NCBI GenBank assembly: GCA_900316525.1
Contig: ONDF01000003.1
Coordinates: 1 to 64,000, forward strand
DNA: 64,000 bases
Origin: an uncultured Bacteroidales bacterium
GTDB lineage: Bacteria; Bacteroidota; Bacteroidia; Bacteroidales; UBA932
Reading direction: 5' to 3'
Both the position numbers and the translations under genes were made by a program. This document shows positions 43,379-51,924 of this stretch, piece after piece; the stretch's first letter is position 1; each line of letters opens with the position of its first letter. The notes beneath the pieces were generated by a model. The model ran no database searches. It was given only the letters and a program-made list of their open reading frames with translations, and was not told where the DNA came from.

Positions 43379-44080
43379 CTAGATTCCGTCGATGGCGATC
43401 CCGTCCTGGTCCGACCAGTCGGTATTGGGTTCGTTGAAGGGAAGCAGGAAGGGATTGGAAGCGGCTTCGCGGGCGATGGAAGTCGGGTGCCCATGGCCGG
43501 GAAGGACGTCCGTATCGCCCGGGAGGACCAGCAGCTTGTCCCGCAGGGACTTCATCAGCGCGTCGTAGTCGCCGCCGTCCAGGTCCGTCCGGCCGATGCT
43601 GCCGGCGAACAGGGTGTCGCCCGACAGGAGGACGCCCCACGCCTCACACAGGTAGCACACGCATCCCGGCGTGTGTCCCGGGGTCGCGATCACTTTCCAG
43701 TCGACGCCGCCGGCATGGATGACCGTTCCGTCCGCCGCGTCCTGGTAGTCGAACAGTTCGACGGTCTTTTCCAGATTGAGCCGGTCCAGCATCGCGGAAT
43801 GATTCCGGAGAACCGGGTCGTCCGCCGCCGACATCCAGACCGGGCAGCCGCAGCGCCGGGCCACGGAGGCCGCGCTCCAGGCGTGGTCGAAGTGCGCGTG
43901 CGTCAGGAAGACGGCGTCGGGCCAGAGACCGTTCTCGGTGAGGAAGGTGAACACCATGTCCTCCTCGTCGGACCGGTAGAAACCGGGATCCACGACGATG
44001 CAGGCATGGCCTGCGTCCTCCCAGCACACATAGCAGTTGGCCCCCAGCGGGTTCACCGGAAAAATCTTGATCTGAAGCAT
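43379..44080 (-). CDS. Metallo-beta-lactamase-fold hydrolase (glyoxalase II-like)
   Basis: 233 residues from the ATG at 44080 (MLQIKIFPVNPLGANCYV); a longer TTG-type start upstream would remove most of the promoter leader. Zinc ligands: THAHFDHAWS, PGHTPGCVCYL, LSGDTLFAGSIGRTDL and LPGHGHPT. The short form without the glyoxalase C-terminal helical domain is common in Bacteroidota, and the substrate is likely a thioester or similar. Divergent from the first deoxynucleoside kinase gene. Confidence 0.88.
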   Translation of the reverse strand: MLQIKIFPVNPLGANCYVCWEDAGHACIVVDPGFYRSDEEDMVFTFLTENGLWPDAVFLTHAHFDHAWSAASVARRCGCPVWMSAADDPVLRNHSAMLDRLNLEKTVELFDYQDAADGTVIHAGGVDWKVIATPGHTPGCVCYLCEAWGVLLSGDTLFAGSIGRTDLDGGDYDALMKSLRDKLLVLPGDTDVLPGHGHPTSIAREAASNPFLLPFNEPNTDWSDQDGIAIDGI

Positions 44081-44101
44081 GGCGTCATTCGGTTTACCTT
44101 G

Positions 44102-44109
44102 CAAAAATA
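44102..44109 (-). promoter_or_regulatory. Promoter -7 element TATTTTTG for the MBL-fold gene
   Basis: TATTTTTG on the minus strand, predicted leader about 18 nt before the ATG at 44080. Confidence 0.5.
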
Positions 44110-44122
44110 CGGAATATTTCCC

Positions 44123-44130
44123 TAACTTTG
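44123..44130 (+). promoter_or_regulatory. Promoter -7 element TAACTTTG for the first deoxynucleoside kinase
   Basis: TAACTTTG, predicted leader about 17 nt before the ATG at 44152; a CTTG at 44098-44101 could be a weak -33 box. Confidence 0.5.
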
Positions 44131-44151
44131 TAAAGATAACCCCTCTCTCCC

Positions 44152-44763
44152 ATGCATATCGGAATCGCAGGCAACATCGGCAGCGGCAAGACGACGCTCA
44201 CCACCCTCCTCGCCCGGCACTACGGCTGGACGCCGAAGTTCGAGTCGGTGACCTACAACCCCTACCTGGCGGACTACTACGCCGACATCAAGCGCTGGTC
44301 CTTCGCCCTGGAGATGTACTTCCTGAACAAGCGGCTGCACGACGTCATCGAGATCGGCAAGTCCAAGGACGTCATCATCCAGGACCGCACGGTGATGGAA
44401 GGCGTGAACATCTTCGTGGCGAACAACTACGCGCAGGGGAACCTGTCGGAACGGGACTACCACACGTTCATGGACTCCTACAACGTGATGATGGAAGTCG
44501 TGAAACAGCCGGACCTGCTGATCTACCTGAAAAGCTCCATCGAGCACCTCGTCGCGCAGATCGCCAAGCGCGGCCGCGACTACGAGCAGGGCATCTCCAT
44601 CGAGTACCTCGCCGGCCTGAACGAGCGCTATGAGGAGTGGATCGGCAGCTACACCGGGCGCCTGATCACCATCGACGTGGACAACCTGGATTTCCTGAAC
44701 CGTCCCGAGGACTTCGCCCTCATCACCGACCGCATCGACGCGGAACTGTATGGTTTGTTCTGA
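44152..44763 (+). CDS. Deoxynucleoside kinase, first of a tandem pair
   Basis: 203 residues. P-loop GIAGNIGSGKTTLTTLLA; later EMYFLNKRLHDV, QDRTVMEGVNIF (DR-type motif) and the LID arginines in KRGRDYEQGISIEYL. Family members phosphorylate deoxyadenosine, deoxyguanosine or related nucleosides for dNTP salvage. The two adjacent paralogues here are clearly related over their full length. Specificity cannot be decided from sequence alone, but a split into dAK- and dGK-type subunits is plausible. Confidence 0.9.
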   Translation: MHIGIAGNIGSGKTTLTTLLARHYGWTPKFESVTYNPYLADYYADIKRWSFALEMYFLNKRLHDVIEIGKSKDVIIQDRTVMEGVNIFVANNYAQGNLSERDYHTFMDSYNVMMEVVKQPDLLIYLKSSIEHLVAQIAKRGRDYEQGISIEYLAGLNERYEEWIGSYTGRLITIDVDNLDFLNRPEDFALITDRIDAELYGLF

Positions 44764-44772
44764 AATAATTGC

Positions 44773-44780
44773 TACTTTTG
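44773..44780 (+). promoter_or_regulatory. -7 element TACTTTTG between the two kinases
   Basis: TACTTTTG fits TAnnTTTG; the predicted transcript would start at about 44785 and carry a dispersed repeat in its leader of about 40 nt. Confidence 0.45.
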
Positions 44781-44783
44781 TAC

Positions 44784-44811
44784 TGTCATCCTGAGCGAAG
44801 CCGAAGGATCT
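44784..44811 (+). repeat. Dispersed palindromic repeat, copy 3
   Basis: TGTCATCCTGAGCGAAGCCG then AAGGATCT: a variant in which the arms read TCATCCTGAG/..AAGGATC. It lies in the 5' leader of the second kinase gene. Confidence 0.7.
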
Positions 44812-44825
44812 AAAACCTTATCATC

Positions 44826-45446
44826 ATGCATATCGCCATCGCCGGAAATATCGGCAGCGGAAAGACCACGCTGACCAAGATGCTCGCCGCCCACTACGGG
44901 TGGACCCCGAAGTTCGAGTCCGTCGACTTCAACCCCTACCTCGCCGACTTCTACGAAGACATGGAGCGGTGGTCCTTCAACCTGCAGATCTACTTCCTGA
45001 ACAAGCGTTTCCAGGACGTGGTGGAGATCTCCAAGCAGAAGGACATCATCATCCAGGACCGCACCATCTACGAGGACGCCCGCATCTTCGCCCCGAACCT
45101 CCACGCGATGGGCCTGATGAGCACCCGCGACTTCGAGAACTATTCCGACCTCTTCGACCTGATGATGTCCCTGGTGAACCCGCCGGACCTGCTGATCTAC
45201 CTCCGCAGCTCCATCCCGAACCTCATCGCGCAGATCCAGAAGCGCGGCCGCGAGTACGAGCGCTCCATCCGCATCGACTACATCACCGGCCTGAACCAGC
45301 GCTACGAGGACTGGATCAAGGACTATAAGGCCCGCCTTCTCGTCATCGACGTGGACAAGGTCAAGTTCGAGAACAAGCCCGAGGACTTCCAGTACATCAC
45401 GGACAAGATCGACGCCGAGCTCTTCGGCCTTTTCCCTGCCGAGTAA
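44826..45446 (+). CDS. Deoxynucleoside kinase, second of a tandem pair
   Basis: 206 residues, paralogous to the preceding gene. P-loop GNIGSGKTTLTKML, QIYFLNKRFQDVVEI, IQDRTIYEDARIF and KRGREYERSIRIDYI. It differs from the first copy at the E-to-Y-type position after QDRT (VMEGVN versus IYEDAR), which is in the substrate-binding region. It has its own -7 element and a repeat in its leader. Confidence 0.9.
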   Translation: MHIAIAGNIGSGKTTLTKMLAAHYGWTPKFESVDFNPYLADFYEDMERWSFNLQIYFLNKRFQDVVEISKQKDIIIQDRTIYEDARIFAPNLHAMGLMSTRDFENYSDLFDLMMSLVNPPDLLIYLRSSIPNLIAQIQKRGREYERSIRIDYITGLNQRYEDWIKDYKARLLVIDVDKVKFENKPEDFQYITDKIDAELFGLFPAE

Positions 45447-45481
45447 CGGCGGGGTTTTTACGTTAAAACCAATACCTGATT

Positions 45482-47404
45482 ATGACAGAAAGACCCACGA
45501 TCATCGACTTTGTCGAGAAAAACACCCGACAGTTCGCCGACCACGTATATCTTCGCGAGAAAGTAAACGGCAAGTGGACGGAAATCACGCAGGAACAGAC
45601 CCGGAACGAGGCCTACCGCATCGGCGCCGGCCTGATTTCCCTGGGCGTGAAGAAGGGCGACAAGATCGCCCTCCTGTCCGAGAGCCGCGCGATGTGGATC
45701 CTGGCGGAGATCGGCGCCCTGTACGCCGGCGCCGTCGACGTTCCCCTCTCCGTGAACCTCGGCGAAGGCAAGGACCTCGTCTTCCGCATCAACCACTCCG
45801 AATCCAAGTACATCTTCGTCTCGGGGAACCATCTCCCCCGGATCCGCGCCATCCTGGCCGAATGCCCGGACGTGGAGAAGGTCATCGTGTTCGACGACAC
45901 CGCCTTCGACTATGACAAGCTCGAGCCCCGGGAGATCCGGATGTCCGAGATCCAGAAGATGGGCGACGAGTTCCTGAAGGCCCACCGCGACGAGTTCGAG
46001 GCCCGCTTCAAGTCCATCGGCCCGGACGACTATGCGAACATCTCCTACACCTCCGGCACGACGGCGGACCCGAAGGGCATCCTCCTGACGCATCGCAACT
46101 ACACGGCCAACGTGGCCCAGGGCAACTCGGTCATCTCCATCGGCCCGGACTCCACGATGCTCATCATCCTCCCGCTGGACCACTGCTTCGCGCACGTGGC
46201 AGGCATGTACACGATGATGGGATACGCCGGCTCGATCGCTTTCGTGCCCATCGGCAAGAACGCCCTCGCCACCCTGCGCAACGTCCCGGCGGCCATCGCC
46301 GAAACGCGCCCGCACGTGATGCTGTCCGTCCCGGCCCTCGCCCGCAACTTCAAGAAGAACATCGAGGCCGGCATCAAGAAGAAGGGCCCGAAGGTGGAGA
46401 AACTCTTCAACTTCGCCGTCCAGAACGCCATCAAGTACAACAAGGAATATTACAACCGCGGCACGGGCGGCACCTTCTGGCGCAAGCCCCTCGTGGCCCT
46501 GTTCGACAAGATCCTCTTCAAGCAGGTGCGCGAGAGCTTCGGCGGCCGGATGCAGTTCTTCGTGGGCGGCGGCGCCCTGCTGGACATCGAGCTCCAGCGC
46601 TTCTTCTGCGCCGTGGGCATGCCCATGTTCCAGGGCTACGGCCTCACCGAGGCCACCCCGATCATCTGCGCGAACTCCGCGGGCCACGCCCGCTTCGGCT
46701 CCTCCGGCCGGCTGGTGAAGCCGATGGACATCGTCATCTTGGACGCCGAGGGCAAGGAAGTCCCGCACGGCACCCGCGGCGAGATCGTCATCCGCGGCGA
46801 GAACGTGATGGCGGGCTACTGGAAGAACCCCAAGGCTACGGCCGACACCATCATCGACGGCTGGCTCCATACCGGCGACATGGGCTACATCTGCCCGGAG
46901 GACCCGGAATTCCTGTATGTCGTGGGCCGCTTCAAGAGCCTCCTCATCTCCTCCGACGGCGAGAAGTACTCCCCGGAAGGCTTCGAGGACAACCTGACGG
47001 AAGTCTCCAAGTTCGTCAACGCATGCGTCCTGCACAACAACCAGAAGCCGTACTGCGTCGCCCTCATCGTGCCCGACAAGGCCGCGCTGAAGGAGGCCGT
47101 GGAGGCCAAGGGCCTCGATGCCGCCTCCGAGGAAGGCCGCAAGGCGATGCTGGACATCATCCAGCAGGAAGTGGACTCCTACAAGAAGGGCGGCAAGCAC
47201 GAGGGAATGTTCCCTGAGCGCTGGCTCCCGACCGCCGTCGGCATCTGCGACGAGGAATTCACCATCGCCAACAAGATGATGAACTCCACGATGAAGATCG
47301 TCCGCGGCAAGGTGGAGGAACACTACGCTTCCCTGCTCGACTACCTCTACACGCCGGAAGGCAAGGACATCAAGAATCAGCGCAATCTCGAGGCGCTGAA
47401 ATAG
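45482..47404 (+). CDS. Long-chain fatty-acid-CoA ligase (AMP-forming)
   Basis: 640 residues, typical of the long-chain acyl-CoA synthetase branch. AMP-binding motif YTSGTTADPKGILLTH, GYGLTEATPIICAN, and the C-terminal GWLHTGDMGY and VVGRFKSLLISSDGEKYSPEGFED blocks. It activates a fatty acid to acyl-CoA through acyl-AMP; it may also serve acyl-ACP formation. No signal peptide. Two terminators follow, separating it from the efflux operon. Confidence 0.9.
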   Translation: MTERPTIIDFVEKNTRQFADHVYLREKVNGKWTEITQEQTRNEAYRIGAGLISLGVKKGDKIALLSESRAMWILAEIGALYAGAVDVPLSVNLGEGKDLVFRINHSESKYIFVSGNHLPRIRAILAECPDVEKVIVFDDTAFDYDKLEPREIRMSEIQKMGDEFLKAHRDEFEARFKSIGPDDYANISYTSGTTADPKGILLTHRNYTANVAQGNSVISIGPDSTMLIILPLDHCFAHVAGMYTMMGYAGSIAFVPIGKNALATLRNVPAAIAETRPHVMLSVPALARNFKKNIEAGIKKKGPKVEKLFNFAVQNAIKYNKEYYNRGTGGTFWRKPLVALFDKILFKQVRESFGGRMQFFVGGGALLDIELQRFFCAVGMPMFQGYGLTEATPIICANSAGHARFGSSGRLVKPMDIVILDAEGKEVPHGTRGEIVIRGENVMAGYWKNPKATADTIIDGWLHTGDMGYICPEDPEFLYVVGRFKSLLISSDGEKYSPEGFEDNLTEVSKFVNACVLHNNQKPYCVALIVPDKAALKEAVEAKGLDAASEEGRKAMLDIIQQEVDSYKKGGKHEGMFPERWLPTAVGICDEEFTIANKMMNSTMKIVRGKVEEHYASLLDYLYTPEGKDIKNQRNLEALK

Positions 47405-47427
47405 AATACTGACAGACAGTATTTTTT
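47405..47427 (+). terminator. Terminator 1 after the acyl-CoA ligase
   Basis: AATACTG (47405-47411), loop ACAGA, CAGTATT (47417-47423), T run to 47427. The stem begins right after the stop codon. Confidence 0.7.
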
Positions 47428-47432
47428 CATCG

Positions 47433-47475
47433 AATCGGCCAAATTTTTGCAAAAAGATTTGGCCGATTTCATTTT
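47433..47475 (+). terminator. Terminator 2: 12-bp perfect stem overlapping the efflux-operon -33 box
   Basis: AATCGGCCAAAT (47433-47444) pairs with ATTTGGCCGATT (47457-47468), followed by a T-rich tail. The right arm contains the TTTG (47458-47461) that sits 20 bases before the -7 element of the next operon. Confidence 0.65.
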
Positions 47476-47489
47476 TCCGCTTATATTTG
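47458..47489 (+). promoter_or_regulatory. Canonical Bacteroidota promoter for the efflux operon
   Basis: -33 TTTG (47458-47461), 20-base spacer, -7 TATATTTG (47482-47489). Predicted leader about 25 nt to the ATG at 47519. Best promoter match in the window. Confidence 0.7.
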
Positions 47490-47518
47490 CAGTGTCATAG
47501 CATACTAATACACGACAA

Positions 47519-48232
47519 ATGCTGATCGAACTCAAGGGAATCAACAAGACGTACGACAACGGACAGCCGCTGCACGTGCTCAAGGGCATCGACCTCGCCA
47601 TCGAACGCGGGGAGTTCGTGTCCATCATGGGCGCCTCCGGCTCCGGCAAGTCCACCCTCCTCAATATCCTGGGCATCCTGGACAATTACGACACCGGCGA
47701 ATACTGGCTGGACGGCAAGCTCATCAAGGACCTGACCGAAAAGCAGGCGGCGGACTACCGCAACCGGATGATCGGCTTCGTGTTCCAGAGCTTCAACCTC
47801 ATCAACTTCAAGACGGCCGTCGAGAACGTGGAGCTCCCCCTCTACTACCAGGGCGTCCCGCGGAAGAAGCGGCACGAGATGGCGATGGAATACCTGGAGA
47901 AGCTCGGGCTCACGGCCTGGGCCTCCCACTTCCCCAACGAGATGTCCGGCGGCCAGAAGCAGCGCGTCGCGATCGCCCGCGCCCTCATCACCCGCCCGCA
48001 GATCATCCTCGCCGACGAGCCCACGGGCGCACTGGACTCCAAGACCAGCGTCGAGGTGATGCAGCTCCTGAAGCGCCTGAACCAGGAGGAGAACATCACC
48101 ATCATCGTCGTCACCCACGAGAGCGGCGTCGCCAACGAGACCGACAAGATCATCCACATCAAGGACGGCATCATCGGCGAGATCGAAGAGAACAAGGCCC
48201 ACACGGCCTGGGACGGAACCATGATGAAGTAG
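47519..48232 (+). CDS. ABC transporter ATP-binding protein (MacB/LolD-type)
   Basis: 237 residues. Walker A GASGSGKSTLLN, Q-loop VFQSFNLINFKT, signature MSGGQKQRVAIARAL, Walker B IILADEPTGALDSKTS, switch His in VVTHES. It matches the MacB/LolD branch working with FtsX-like permeases. First gene of a five-gene efflux operon (ATPase, two permeases, adaptor, TolC). A dispersed repeat begins on its stop codon. Confidence 0.92.
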   Translation: MLIELKGINKTYDNGQPLHVLKGIDLAIERGEFVSIMGASGSGKSTLLNILGILDNYDTGEYWLDGKLIKDLTEKQAADYRNRMIGFVFQSFNLINFKTAVENVELPLYYQGVPRKKRHEMAMEYLEKLGLTAWASHFPNEMSGGQKQRVAIARALITRPQIILADEPTGALDSKTSVEVMQLLKRLNQEENITIIVVTHESGVANETDKIIHIKDGIIGEIEENKAHTAWDGTMMK

Positions 48233-48262
48233 ATTTCTCGACTTCGCTCGAAATGACAAGAA
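48231..48262 (-). repeat. Dispersed palindromic repeat, copy 4
   Basis: AGATTTCTCGACTTCGCTCG then AAATGACAAGAA, overlapping the ATPase stop codon and ending just before the next ATG at 48264. Confidence 0.75.
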
Positions 48263-48263
48263 C

Positions 48264-49532
48264 ATGCGGGAACTTTTCCACGAAATAGCCAGCAACCTGA
48301 GGAACAACAAGCTCCGCACGGCCCTCACGGGCTTTGCGGTGAGCTGGGGCATCTTCCTGCTGATCTGCCTGCTGGGCGCCGGGAACGGCCTGATGAACTC
48401 GTTCATGGGCAACGTCTCGGACTTCATCTCCCAGAACATCACGGTGGAAGGCTGGCGCACCTCCAAGCCGTATGCCGGTTACCAGGAAGGGCGCGTGATC
48501 GAACTGGACGAGACGGACGTCACCTGGACGGAAGGGCCGCGCTGGACCCGCACCGTCGGGAACGTCACCCGCCAGACCGGATCCACGGGCGTCACTTTCA
48601 CCCTGGACGGGTACTCCGTCGCCGGCCAGATTTCCGGCGTGCTGCCCGAATACCAGGAGCAGAACAAGATCAAGATGCATTCCGGCCGGTTCCTGAATCC
48701 CGACGACCTGAAAGAGCGCCGCAAGGTGTTGGTCCTGAGCCTCGCGCAGGCCAAGGAACTGTCCCCGAAAGACCCGAAAGCCCTCGTGGGCAAATGGGTG
48801 GGCGCAGGGACGGTTTCCTTCCAGGTGGTGGGCATCTACCATACCGACGAATCCAACATGTACCGCACCTGCCCCATCCCCTTCACCACCTACAAGGGGA
48901 TCTACGACACCAGCAACATGATCGGAAGCATCACCTTCACGGTGGACGGCCCCGAGACCAAGGAAGAATACGAGGCCTTCGAAAAAGAATACGGCAGCGC
49001 CCTGCGCCTCCGGCACGATGTGGCGCCGGACGACCGGCGGGGCATCTGGATCAACAACGGCTACACGGACAACATGGAGATGAACGACGCCCAGCGGATC
49101 ATCCGCACCTTCCTGTGGATCCTGGGCCTCCTGACCCTCGTGAGCGGCATCGTGGGCGTCTCCAACATCATGCTCATCGCCGTGAAGGAGCGCACCCACG
49201 AGTTCGGCATCCGGAAGGCCATCGGCGCCTCCCCGGCCGAAATCCTGAAGCTCATCATCGCCGAGAGCGTGACCATCACGGCCATCTTCGGCTACATCGG
49301 CATGTTCCTCGGGATGATCGCCTGCCAGATCATGGACAAGACCGTGGGACAGCGGACCGTGGACATCGGGATGGATATCGGAGATATCCGGATGCTGGTG
49401 AACCCGACCGTGGGCCTGGACGTGGCCCTGGAAGCGACCATCCTGCTGATCGTGGCCGGCACCATCGCGGGGGCCGTCCCCGCCTGGAAGGCCGCGCGTG
49501 TGAAACCCATTGAAGCCCTGCGTGCGGAATGA
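48264..49532 (+). CDS. FtsX-like ABC permease, first subunit
   Basis: 422 residues. Transmembrane helix at about 20-40 (GFAVSWGIFLLICLLGAG), a large periplasmic MacB_PCD-like domain, and three C-terminal helices (FLWILGLLTLVSGIVGVSNIMLIAVKERTHEFGIRKAIGASPAEIL is the signature). With the ATPase it forms a tripartite pump that exports substrates through TolC. It overlaps the next permease by 4 bases. The substrate is unknown. Confidence 0.9.
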   Translation: MRELFHEIASNLRNNKLRTALTGFAVSWGIFLLICLLGAGNGLMNSFMGNVSDFISQNITVEGWRTSKPYAGYQEGRVIELDETDVTWTEGPRWTRTVGNVTRQTGSTGVTFTLDGYSVAGQISGVLPEYQEQNKIKMHSGRFLNPDDLKERRKVLVLSLAQAKELSPKDPKALVGKWVGAGTVSFQVVGIYHTDESNMYRTCPIPFTTYKGIYDTSNMIGSITFTVDGPETKEEYEAFEKEYGSALRLRHDVAPDDRRGIWINNGYTDNMEMNDAQRIIRTFLWILGLLTLVSGIVGVSNIMLIAVKERTHEFGIRKAIGASPAEILKLIIAESVTITAIFGYIGMFLGMIACQIMDKTVGQRTVDIGMDIGDIRMLVNPTVGLDVALEATILLIVAGTIAGAVPAWKAARVKPIEALRAE

Positions 49533-50785
49533 AGCCCCTGTTCGATACCGATACCTTCCGGGAGATCCTGGACAGCATTCTCCGCAACCGCAGCCGGAGC
49601 CTTCTCACCGGTTTCGGCGTGTTCTGGGGCGTGTTCATGCTGATGCTCCTCACCGGCGGCGGGCAGGGCCTGAAGGACCTGCTGGTGCAGAATTTCGAGG
49701 GCTTCGCCCAGAACACCTGCATCGTCGCCACCAGCGCCACCACCAAGCCCTACAAGGGCTTCAAGAAGGGCCGTACCTGGGACCTGGAATATGCCGACGT
49801 GGACCGGCTCAAGGCGATGGTGCCGGAACTGGAGACCGTCTCCCCGTCCGTGAGCCTGTGGGGTAAATCCGTCACCCGGGACGAGAACACCTCCTCCCGC
49901 GCCGTGGTGAAAGGCGCCCGGGCCGATTACGCCAATATCGAAACCCCAAAAATCAAGTACGGCCGCTGGCTCAACGACGCCGACAATCTGCAGGAGCGGA
50001 AAGTCTGCGTGATCGGCAAGCGCGTCTATGAGGAACTCTTCCCGGAAGGCGGCAGCCCGCTCGGGGAGCGGATCAGCATCGACGGCAGCTATTACACCGT
50101 CATCGGCGTGGACTGGCGGGACAGCAACGGCATCAGCATCAACGGCAGCGCCTCCGACGCGGTAACCATCCCCATCAACCAGGCTCGCAGGGCGTACAAC
50201 CTGGGCAATACGGTCCATCTCCTCTGCTTCACGGCGAAGGAAGGGATTACGATGAGCGATGTCACGCCGCGCGTGCGGGATATTATCGCGCGCCAACACT
50301 ATATCGACCCGACGGACGAGCAGGCGATGTTCCTGCTGAACACCCAGCTCATCTTCGGCATCGTGGACAACCTGTTCAAGGGCATCAACTTCCTGATCTG
50401 GCTCATCGGCCTCGGGACGCTCCTGGCCGGCGTTATCGGCGTGTCCAACATCATGATGGTGTCGGTGAAGGAGCGCACCACCGAGATCGGCATCCGCCGG
50501 GCCATCGGCGCCACCCCGAACCAGATCCTCGGGCAGATCATCTCCGAGAGCATCGTCCTCACCCTCGTGGCGGGCATGATCGGCATCGTATTCAGTGTCC
50601 TCATCCTCTCCGGCGTGGAGCTCGCGATGACCACGGACGGCGTCCTGAAGGCCGCCTTCCAGGTGCCCTTCGGCACCGCGGTCCTCGCCGCCCTCCTCCT
50701 CACCGTCCTCGGCGTCCTCGCGGGCCTGATGCCCGCCCTCCGCGCCATGCAGATCAAACCCGTGGACGCCATGCGTGATGAATAA
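49529..50785 (+). CDS. FtsX-like ABC permease, second subunit
   Basis: 418 residues, paralogous to the first permease: N-terminal helix FGVFWGVFMLMLLTGGG, periplasmic domain, and GTLLAGVIGVSNIMMVSVKERTTEIGIRRAIGATPNQIL followed by two further helices. Two different permease subunits suggest a heterodimer, unlike the MacB homodimer. Translationally coupled to the first permease (ATGA). Confidence 0.9.
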   Translation: MKPLFDTDTFREILDSILRNRSRSLLTGFGVFWGVFMLMLLTGGGQGLKDLLVQNFEGFAQNTCIVATSATTKPYKGFKKGRTWDLEYADVDRLKAMVPELETVSPSVSLWGKSVTRDENTSSRAVVKGARADYANIETPKIKYGRWLNDADNLQERKVCVIGKRVYEELFPEGGSPLGERISIDGSYYTVIGVDWRDSNGISINGSASDAVTIPINQARRAYNLGNTVHLLCFTAKEGITMSDVTPRVRDIIARQHYIDPTDEQAMFLLNTQLIFGIVDNLFKGINFLIWLIGLGTLLAGVIGVSNIMMVSVKERTTEIGIRRAIGATPNQILGQIISESIVLTLVAGMIGIVFSVLILSGVELAMTTDGVLKAAFQVPFGTAVLAALLLTVLGVLAGLMPALRAMQIKPVDAMRDE

Positions 50786-50788
50786 CCC

Positions 50789-50820
50789 CTTGTCATTCTG
50801 AACGAAGTGAAAGAATCTAG
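50789..50820 (+). repeat. Dispersed palindromic repeat, copy 5
   Basis: CTTGTCATTCTGAACGAAGT then GAAAGAATCT, a diverged copy with TCTGAACGAAG in the centre. It fills the gap between the second permease and the adaptor ATG at 50823. Confidence 0.7.
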
Positions 50821-50822
50821 AT

Positions 50823-51917
50823 ATGAAAAAATTCGGTAGAATCCTGACCATCCTCCTCGTGGCTGCCGTGTTCATCGGCACCTTCGCGTACCTGTTCCAG
50901 CGTTCGCGTCCGAAGGAGATCAAGTACGAGGAACTGGCGCCCGAGATGGGCACCATCTCCAAATCCACCGTCGTCACGGGCAAGATCCAGCCCCGGGACG
51001 AGGTGAACGTGAAAGCCCAGATCAGCGGCATCGTGGCCGAGCTGTACAAGGAAGCCGGCCAGACGGTCGAGAAGAACGAGGTCATCGCGAAGCTCAAGGT
51101 CATCCCCGAGATGAGCCAGCTGAGCAGCGCCCAGAGCCGCGTCCGCCTGTCCGAGGTGAACCTCAAGCAGGCCCAGACCAACTACGACCGCCAGAAGAAC
51201 CTGTTCGACCAGCAGCTCGTGAGCGCCGAGGCCTTCGAGCAGGTGGCCCAGGCCCTCAAGCAGGCCCAGGAAGAGTACGCCGCCTCCGTGGAATCCCTGG
51301 AAATCATCCGCGACGGCGTATCGTCCTCCAACAAGTCCGGGAGCTCTACCCTCGTGCGGTCCTCCGTGGCCGGCCTCATCCTGGACATCCCGGTGAAAGT
51401 CGGTAACACGGTCATCAACTCGAACACCTTCAACGACGGTACCACCATCGCCACGGTTGCGGACATGAACGACCTGATCTTCGACGGCAACATCGACGAG
51501 ACGGAGGTGGGCCGGGTCCATATCGGCCTGCCCGTCCGCATCACCGTGGGCGCCCTGCAGGACGTCGCCATCGACGCGGCCCTGGAGTACATCTCCCCGA
51601 AGGCCACGGAGTCCGGCGGCACGAACCTGTTCGAGATCAAGGCCACCGTCAAGGTCCCGGACGGCGTCACCATCCGCTCCGGCTACAGCGCCAACGCCGA
51701 AATCGAGCTCCAGCGCGAAGAGAACGTGATGACCCTGCCCGAAAGCGCCATCCAGTTCGAGGGCGAGAAGACCTTCGTCTATGTGATGGGCGCCAATGGC
51801 TACGAGCGCCGCGACGTCAAGACCGGCATCTCCGACGGGGTGAACATCGAAATCAAGGAAGGCCTCTCCCTCGGCGAGAAGGTCCGCGGCATCCAGATCC
51901 TCGACGAAAAGAAGTAG
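50823..51917 (+). CDS. MacA-like periplasmic adaptor (HlyD/RND membrane fusion protein)
   Basis: 364 residues. N-terminal anchor helix (ILTILLVAAVFIGTFAYLF), barrel-sandwich/lipoyl halves (VTGKIQPRDEVNVKAQISGIV ... STLVRSSVAGLILDIPVKVGNTV), a coiled-coil hairpin (about 95-160) and beta-barrel domain (DLIFDGNIDETEVGRVHIGLPV). It links the ABC permeases to the TolC channel. Starts 37 bases after the permease, the gap being filled by a repeat. Confidence 0.92.
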   Translation: MKKFGRILTILLVAAVFIGTFAYLFQRSRPKEIKYEELAPEMGTISKSTVVTGKIQPRDEVNVKAQISGIVAELYKEAGQTVEKNEVIAKLKVIPEMSQLSSAQSRVRLSEVNLKQAQTNYDRQKNLFDQQLVSAEAFEQVAQALKQAQEEYAASVESLEIIRDGVSSSNKSGSSTLVRSSVAGLILDIPVKVGNTVINSNTFNDGTTIATVADMNDLIFDGNIDETEVGRVHIGLPVRITVGALQDVAIDAALEYISPKATESGGTNLFEIKATVKVPDGVTIRSGYSANAEIELQREENVMTLPESAIQFEGEKTFVYVMGANGYERRDVKTGISDGVNIEIKEGLSLGEKVRGIQILDEKK

Positions 51918-51924
51918 CAGCGCC

